The translations under genes were made by a program, and so were the position numbers. A stretch of 64,000 nt of DNA from GCA-003244245 sp963823755 (GTDB lineage Bacteria; Actinomycetota; Actinomycetes; Mycobacteriales; Pseudonocardiaceae), in contig CAWGMP010000007.1 of assembly GCA_963823755.1 (NCBI GenBank), forward strand, positions 186,001-250,000. Direction: 5' to 3'. The notes under the pieces were generated by a model. The model worked only from the letters and a program-made list of their open reading frames with translations. It did no database searches and had not been told where the DNA came from. Every line of letters starts with the position of its first letter. The stretch's first letter is position 1. Positions 60,801-64,000 of this stretch are shown in pieces.

Positions 60801-61583
60801 GGCCAGACCGGCCTCGAACTGACCGACCTCGCCCAGGAGCGGGCTGGTGACCGGATCACCTTCACCGACACCCAGGTCCAACCCCGCGCCGTCATCACCT
60901 CTCCGGAGTGGTCCGGTGCAGAGACCGGCGGTCGCCGGTACTCGGCGTTCACCGTCAACGTGGAGCGGCTCAAGCCCTGGCACACGCTGACCGGACGGCA
61001 ACACTTCTTCCTCGACCACGACTGGATGGCAGAGTTCGGCGAGCAGTTGCCGACCTACCGGCCGCCGTTGAACATGCTCGCCCAGTTCGGTGATCCGAGC
61101 CGCACCGACGGTCGACCGGAGGTGGTGGTTCGTTATCTGACCCCGCACTCGAAATGGTCCATCCATTCGGTGTACCAGGAGAACCTGCGCATGCTCACGC
61201 TGTTCCGCGGTGGGCCGGTGATCTGGATGAGCTTCCTCGACGCGGCGAAGATCGGCGTGGCCGACAACGACTGGATCGAGGCGTACAACCGCAACGGCGT
61301 GGTGGCCTGCCGCGCGGTGGTCACCCACCGTATACCGGAGGGCACCGTGTTCATGTACCACACCATGGATCGGCAGGTGAACGTGCCGCGCACCGAGACC
61401 TCCGGCCGCCAAGGCGGCGCGGACAACTCGCTGACCCGGTTACTGATCAAACCGACCCACCTCATCGGTGGGTATGCGCAGTTCTCCTACGGCTTCAACT
61501 ACCTCGGCCCGGCCGGCAACCAGCGCGATGAGATCACCGTGATTCGGCGACGTAGTCAGGAGGTGCAGTTCTCATGCGAGTGA
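57897..61583 (+). CDS. narG: respiratory nitrate reductase alpha subunit
   Basis: About 1228 residues. NarG holds the bis-MGD molybdenum cofactor and reduces nitrate to nitrite on the cytoplasmic side. The N-terminal FS0 cluster site is STHGVNCTGSCSWKVFVKDG (His and Cys ligands), followed by ITWETQATDYPSVGPDSPEY and EPRGCPRGASFSWYTYSP. GTG 57897 has AAGGAGG at good spacing; the frame is open to 57846. It overlaps narH by 10 nt and is the first gene of narGHJI. It enables anaerobic respiration or redox balancing. Confidence 0.96.
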   Translation: MTDRVDTGDAVDRLMRSAQFFFPGEQSSDRRMLFREGGRDAEEFYRGRWRHDREIRSTHGVNCTGSCSWKVFVKDGIITWETQATDYPSVGPDSPEYEPRGCPRGASFSWYTYSPTRIRYPYVRGPLLELWRQARARNADPVHAWASIVDDQDQAVGYKRARGKGGFVRSSWREVTELIAAAHVHTTKQFGPDRIVGFSPIPAMSMTSYAVGTRFLSMIGGTISSFYDWYADLPIASPQVFGDQTDVPESADWWNAGYLIVWGTNLPITRTPDAHFMTEARYRGQKVVVVSPDFSDHTKFADDWLAAAPGTDGALAMAMGHVILTEFYRDRQVQRFTDYVRTYTDLPFLVRLTERDGAWVPGKFLTAADLGQDIEHAEFKTVLWDEATGEPVAPDGSVGFRWGSQPGRWNLRLGDVEPLLSLHGHTGAEAVPVDLPRFDVGPGEGGGVLRRGVPATRVGDHVVTTVFDLVMAQYGVARDGLPGDWPTGYDDAAAPYTPAWQEAITSVPAKAAARVAREFARNAERTGGRSMIAMGAGTNHWFHSDQIYRTFLSLLQLCGCQGVNGGGWAHYVGQEKVRPLTGWFHLAFGLDWQRPTRHMVGTPLWWLATDQWRYEAFLADTLSSPLGAGRLAGRSLPDCNALAARLGWMPSHPAFNRNPLDVCDEAERAGMDVPDYVVEQLKAGTLRFAAEDPDDPVNFPRVLTVWRANLFASSMKGHEYLLRHLLGTDDAVTATETPPELRPTEVTWRDPAPVGKLDLSVAVDFRMTSTCLFSDVILPAATWYEKHDLSSTDMHPFVHAFSPAIAPPWETRTDFDAFHTIAVEFSRLAATHLGVRRDVIAAPLAHDTPDELAQPHGRVADWKAGECEPIPGKTMPKLIVVERDYAAVAEKMAAVGPLLDTLGTSTKGMTWVPAAEIDCLRRSNGTVRAGVAAGRPSIARDDQFCEAILALSGTTNGRLAHEAFRVLEGQTGLELTDLAQERAGDRITFTDTQVQPRAVITSPEWSGAETGGRRYSAFTVNVERLKPWHTLTGRQHFFLDHDWMAEFGEQLPTYRPPLNMLAQFGDPSRTDGRPEVVVRYLTPHSKWSIHSVYQENLRMLTLFRGGPVIWMSFLDAAKIGVADNDWIEAYNRNGVVACRAVVTHRIPEGTVFMYHTMDRQVNVPRTETSGRQGGADNSLTRLLIKPTHLIGGYAQFSYGFNYLGPAGNQRDEITVIRRRSQEVQFSCE

Positions 61584-63196
61584 TGGCGCAAGTGGCGATG
61601 GTGATGAACCTCGACAAATGCATCGGTTGCCACACCTGCTCGGTCACGTGCAAGCAGACCTGGACCAGTCGGCCAGGCAGCGACTACATGTGGTTCAACA
61701 ACGTCGAGACCAAACCCGGTGTCGGTTACCCACGCCGCTACGAGGACCAGCAACACTGGAAAGGCGGCTGGACGCTGGGCCGGCGGGGCAAGCTGAAACT
61801 GAAGGCCGGCAGCCGGCTACGGAGACTGCTCACCATCTTCTACAACCCCGACCTGCCCTCGCTGGACGACTTCTACGAGCCCTGGACCTACGACTACGAC
61901 CACCTCACCACCGCACCGTTGTCCGACTCTTTTCCCAGCGCCCGCCCGAAGTCACAGTTGACGGGCCGGGATATGACCCTCAGCCGCGGGCCGAACTGGG
62001 ATGACGACCTGGCCGGCGCACCCGAGCACGCGAAGGCCGACCCGAACCTACAAGGTCTGGCCGAGCACGTGCGGATGGAGTTCGAGCAGGCGTTCATGTT
62101 CTACCTGCCCCGCATCTGCGAGCACTGCCTCAACCCCAGTTGCGTGGCCTCCTGCCCGTCCGGCGCGATGTACAAGCGTGCCGAGGACGGCATCGTCCTG
62201 GTGGACCAGGACCGTTGCCGAGGCTGGCGGTTCTGCGTGTCCGGTTGCCCGTACAAGAAGGTGTACTTCAACCACCACACCGGAAAAGCCGAGAAGTGCA
62301 CGTTCTGCTACCCCCGCATCGAGAGCGGCCAGCCCACCATCTGCTCGGAGACCTGTGTCGGCCGGCTACGCCACCTCGGCGTCATGCTCTACGACGCTGA
62401 CGCTGTCCTCGACGCGGCGTCCACCCCCGACGACAAGGACCTGTACGAGGCACAGCTGTCGGTGTTCCTGGACCCCGACGATCCCGAGGTCCAGGCGGAA
62501 GCCGAACGCGCCGGGATCGCGCACGACTGGATCCAGGCCGCCCAGCGGTCCCCGGTTTATGCGCTGATCAAGCGGCACCGGGTCGCGCTGCCGCTGCACC
62601 CGGAATACCGCACCATGCCGATGGTCTGGTACGTCCCTCCGCTGTCCCCGGTGACCGACGCCGTGCACGCCACCGGCTATCACGACGACGACCCGGACCA
62701 CGTGTTCGCCGCGATCGAATCCCTGCGCATTCCCCTGGCCTACCTCGCCAACCTGTTCACCGCCGGGGACGTCGGCGTGGTCGAGCGCGTGCTGCGCACG
62801 CTCACCGTGCTGCGTACCCACATGCGCAGCCAGCAGTTGGGTGACCCGGTCGACGCGCAACTGTTGTCCTCAGTGAACATGACCGTCGAGGACATCGAGG
62901 ATCTCTACCGGATCCTGGCGATCGCCAAGTACGACGAGCGCTACGTCATTCCGCGGGTGCACGCCGAGGACACCGGCCGGTTGCAGGCACAGCATTGCCC
63001 CGTCGGCTACCCCGGCAGCGCCGCCGAGGACACCGGGCACACCCAAGACACTCTCGTCGGCGCCATGTCCGACCCGCCCAGTGCCGGTGGTGGCAGCCAG
63101 TTCCGTGACAACGACGGCCGGGTACGTTTCAACCTGTTGGGCTGGAACGGGTCATCTCCGGCCCCCAACCTGTTCGGCCAGGGAGGACGTCGATGA
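61574..63196 (+). CDS. narH: respiratory nitrate reductase beta subunit
   Basis: 540 residues. Four Fe-S clusters are marked by KCIGCHTCSVTCKQTWTS, CEHCLNPSCVASCPSGAMY, RCRGWRFCVSGCPYKKVYF (Trp in place of a Cys for the [3Fe-4S] cluster, as usual in NarH) and EKCTFCYPRIESGQPTICSE. It carries electrons from NarI to NarG. AGGAGG precedes ATG 61574. Confidence 0.96.
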   Translation: MRVMAQVAMVMNLDKCIGCHTCSVTCKQTWTSRPGSDYMWFNNVETKPGVGYPRRYEDQQHWKGGWTLGRRGKLKLKAGSRLRRLLTIFYNPDLPSLDDFYEPWTYDYDHLTTAPLSDSFPSARPKSQLTGRDMTLSRGPNWDDDLAGAPEHAKADPNLQGLAEHVRMEFEQAFMFYLPRICEHCLNPSCVASCPSGAMYKRAEDGIVLVDQDRCRGWRFCVSGCPYKKVYFNHHTGKAEKCTFCYPRIESGQPTICSETCVGRLRHLGVMLYDADAVLDAASTPDDKDLYEAQLSVFLDPDDPEVQAEAERAGIAHDWIQAAQRSPVYALIKRHRVALPLHPEYRTMPMVWYVPPLSPVTDAVHATGYHDDDPDHVFAAIESLRIPLAYLANLFTAGDVGVVERVLRTLTVLRTHMRSQQLGDPVDAQLLSSVNMTVEDIEDLYRILAIAKYDERYVIPRVHAEDTGRLQAQHCPVGYPGSAAEDTGHTQDTLVGAMSDPPSAGGGSQFRDNDGRVRFNLLGWNGSSPAPNLFGQGGRR

Positions 63197-63837
63197 GCCG
63201 CCGCCGGGCACCCGGTCCGGCGGACACAGTCCTGCTGTACAAAATCACCTCGATCCTGTTGCGGTACCCGGACGAGCACGTACTCGCTCACCTGGATGAC
63301 GTGGCAGCCGCGCTACCAGCGATCGGTGCTCCACGGGCGCGAACAAGCTTGTCGGATGTCGTGGACTGGCTGGGGACGGTGCCGGCCACTGAGGCCGCCC
63401 AGCGCTACGTGAGCACCTTCGACCACACCCGCCGCCGCAGCCTGTACCTGACCTACTACCGCCACGGCGACACCCGCGCCCGCGGCATGGCCCTGCTCGC
63501 GCTCAAACACACCTATCGCAGCGCCGGATACGACCCACCCGAACGTGAGCTGCCGGACTTCCTGCCGCTGATCCTGGAGTTCGCCGCCCTCGCCCCCGAA
63601 CCCGGTACCCGCATCCTCGTCCAGTGCCAGGCTGGCCTGGAACTGCTGCGGCGGGCGCTGCACGAGGCGGCCAGTCCCTACGGCCACCTCATCGACGCGG
63701 TCTGCGGGCAGCTACCCGCGTTGCTCCCGAGGCACCTCACCGAGCTGAAACGCCTGGCCGTCGATGGCCCGCCCACCGAACAGGTCGGCCTGGAACCGTT
63801 TGCCCCACCGGAATATGTCATGGGAGAACGCCGATGA
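63193..63837 (+). CDS. narJ: nitrate reductase molybdenum cofactor assembly chaperone
   Basis: About 214 residues. KITSILLRYPDEHVLAHLDD, YVSTFDHTRRRSLYLTYYRH, GDTRARGMALLALKHTYR and LPDFLPLILEFAALAPEPG are the NarJ/NarW hallmarks. It helps insert the cofactor into NarG and is not part of the final complex. It overlaps narH and narI by 4 nt each. Confidence 0.95.
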   Translation: MSRRRAPGPADTVLLYKITSILLRYPDEHVLAHLDDVAAALPAIGAPRARTSLSDVVDWLGTVPATEAAQRYVSTFDHTRRRSLYLTYYRHGDTRARGMALLALKHTYRSAGYDPPERELPDFLPLILEFAALAPEPGTRILVQCQAGLELLRRALHEAASPYGHLIDAVCGQLPALLPRHLTELKRLAVDGPPTEQVGLEPFAPPEYVMGERR

Positions 63838-64000
63838 ATCCCTGGGATCGGTGGTGGTGGGTGATCCTGCCCTACCTTGCCCTAGCCGTTTTCGTTGTCG
63901 GTCACGTGTGGCGTTGGCGCTACGACCAGTTCGGCTGGACCAGCCGCTCCACTGAACTACAGGAGCGTGCGCTGCTGAAATGGGGCAGCCCGCTGTTTCA
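63834..64000 (+). CDS. narI: nitrate reductase gamma subunit, N-terminal part (cut by right edge)
   Basis: 55 residues visible: MNPWDRWWWVILPYLALAVF, VVGHVWRWRYDQFGWTSRST and ELQERALLKWGSPLF, the start of the cytochrome b membrane subunit that oxidises quinol. The R-Y-D-Q-F-G-W-T-S-R-S motif is typical of NarI. Haem-ligand histidines are mostly beyond the edge. ATG overlaps the narJ stop (ATGA). Confidence 0.93.
   Translation, partial: MNPWDRWWWVILPYLALAVFVVGHVWRWRYDQFGWTSRSTELQERALLKWGSPLF

Noticed and set aside
59085..61412. 775-codon open frame on the strand opposite narG
   Set aside because: It is the shadow of NarG in high-GC DNA; its translation is His/Arg/Gly-rich with no domain, while narG has all its motifs.
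1..64000. tRNA, rRNA or known riboswitch
   Set aside because: No GGTTCGANTCC-type arm, rRNA sequence or recognisable aptamer core was found on reading both strands by eye; a covariance search would be needed to exclude them fully.

Overview
The window is high-GC DNA from an actinomycete. Gene content and order resemble Mycobacterium/Pseudonocardia-type genomes (order Mycobacteriales or Pseudonocardiales). One block mirrors the mycobacterial neighbourhood htrA-rseA-sigE-O-methyltransferase ... glgC/glgA ... DUF3117-tag-DivIVA-like-gpgS-LOG-dapE-dapD ... dapC-fdxC ... mshB. A second block mirrors ligA / MetE-like / mnmA-iscS / etfAB. The mycothiol gene mshB, the GpgS locus and SigE with a zinc-type anti-sigma factor support the same placement. 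The species cannot be named from the sequence.

Layout. 1-2.5 kb: envelope stress locus (partial htrA, frameshifted rseA, sigE, O-methyltransferase). 2.8-8 kb: membrane-anchored XRE protein, methyltransferase, DUF998 protein and divergent glycogen genes glgC/glgA. 8-14 kb: a DUF559 nuclease-like gene bracketed by two near-identical hairpins, then a putative glycolipid cluster (SQD1-like UDP-sulfoquinovose synthase, GtrA flippase, GT-C/GT2 fusion, epimerase). 14-24 kb: housekeeping genes (leucyl aminopeptidase, DUF3117, tag, decayed gpgS, LOG protein, dapE/dapD/dapC, fdxC). 23-30 kb: an oligopeptide ABC operon translationally coupled to mshB. 30-38.6 kb: GNAT, CopG/MazF-like pair, ligA, cspA, MetE-like protein, two tandem leader-like small peptides, mnmA, iscS.

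38.7-54.1 kb is an accessory island between iscS and etfA. It holds vapBC, an orphan Eco57I-type adenine methylase of lower GC, a frameshifted XRE/TPR regulator, two inverted copies of a decayed IS6-family element around transposon debris, a truncated SDR with a divergent TetR and its operator, an aromatic-type FAD monooxygenase, a hydrolase, a methyltransferase, a proline-rich secreted protein and a zinc-ribbon/PASTA membrane protein. 54.2-64 kb: etfA/etfB, polysaccharide deacetylase, a small membrane protein, and the respiratory nitrate reductase operon narGHJ(I), cut by the right edge.

The observations most worth following are: (i) a family of perfect hairpins (three copies) with compensatory base changes, two of which flank the DUF559 gene as 64-bp direct repeats and all of which contain a gene's stop codon; (ii) 27-bp palindromic tandem arrays at two loci, one extending the C-termini of two convergent overlapping genes; (iii) two paralogous 70-72 aa peptides with a conserved leader-like N-terminus and divergent Gly-rich tails; (iv) decay of rseA and gpgS, the latter involving a 17-bp triplication. 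No tRNA, rRNA or CRISPR array was seen.
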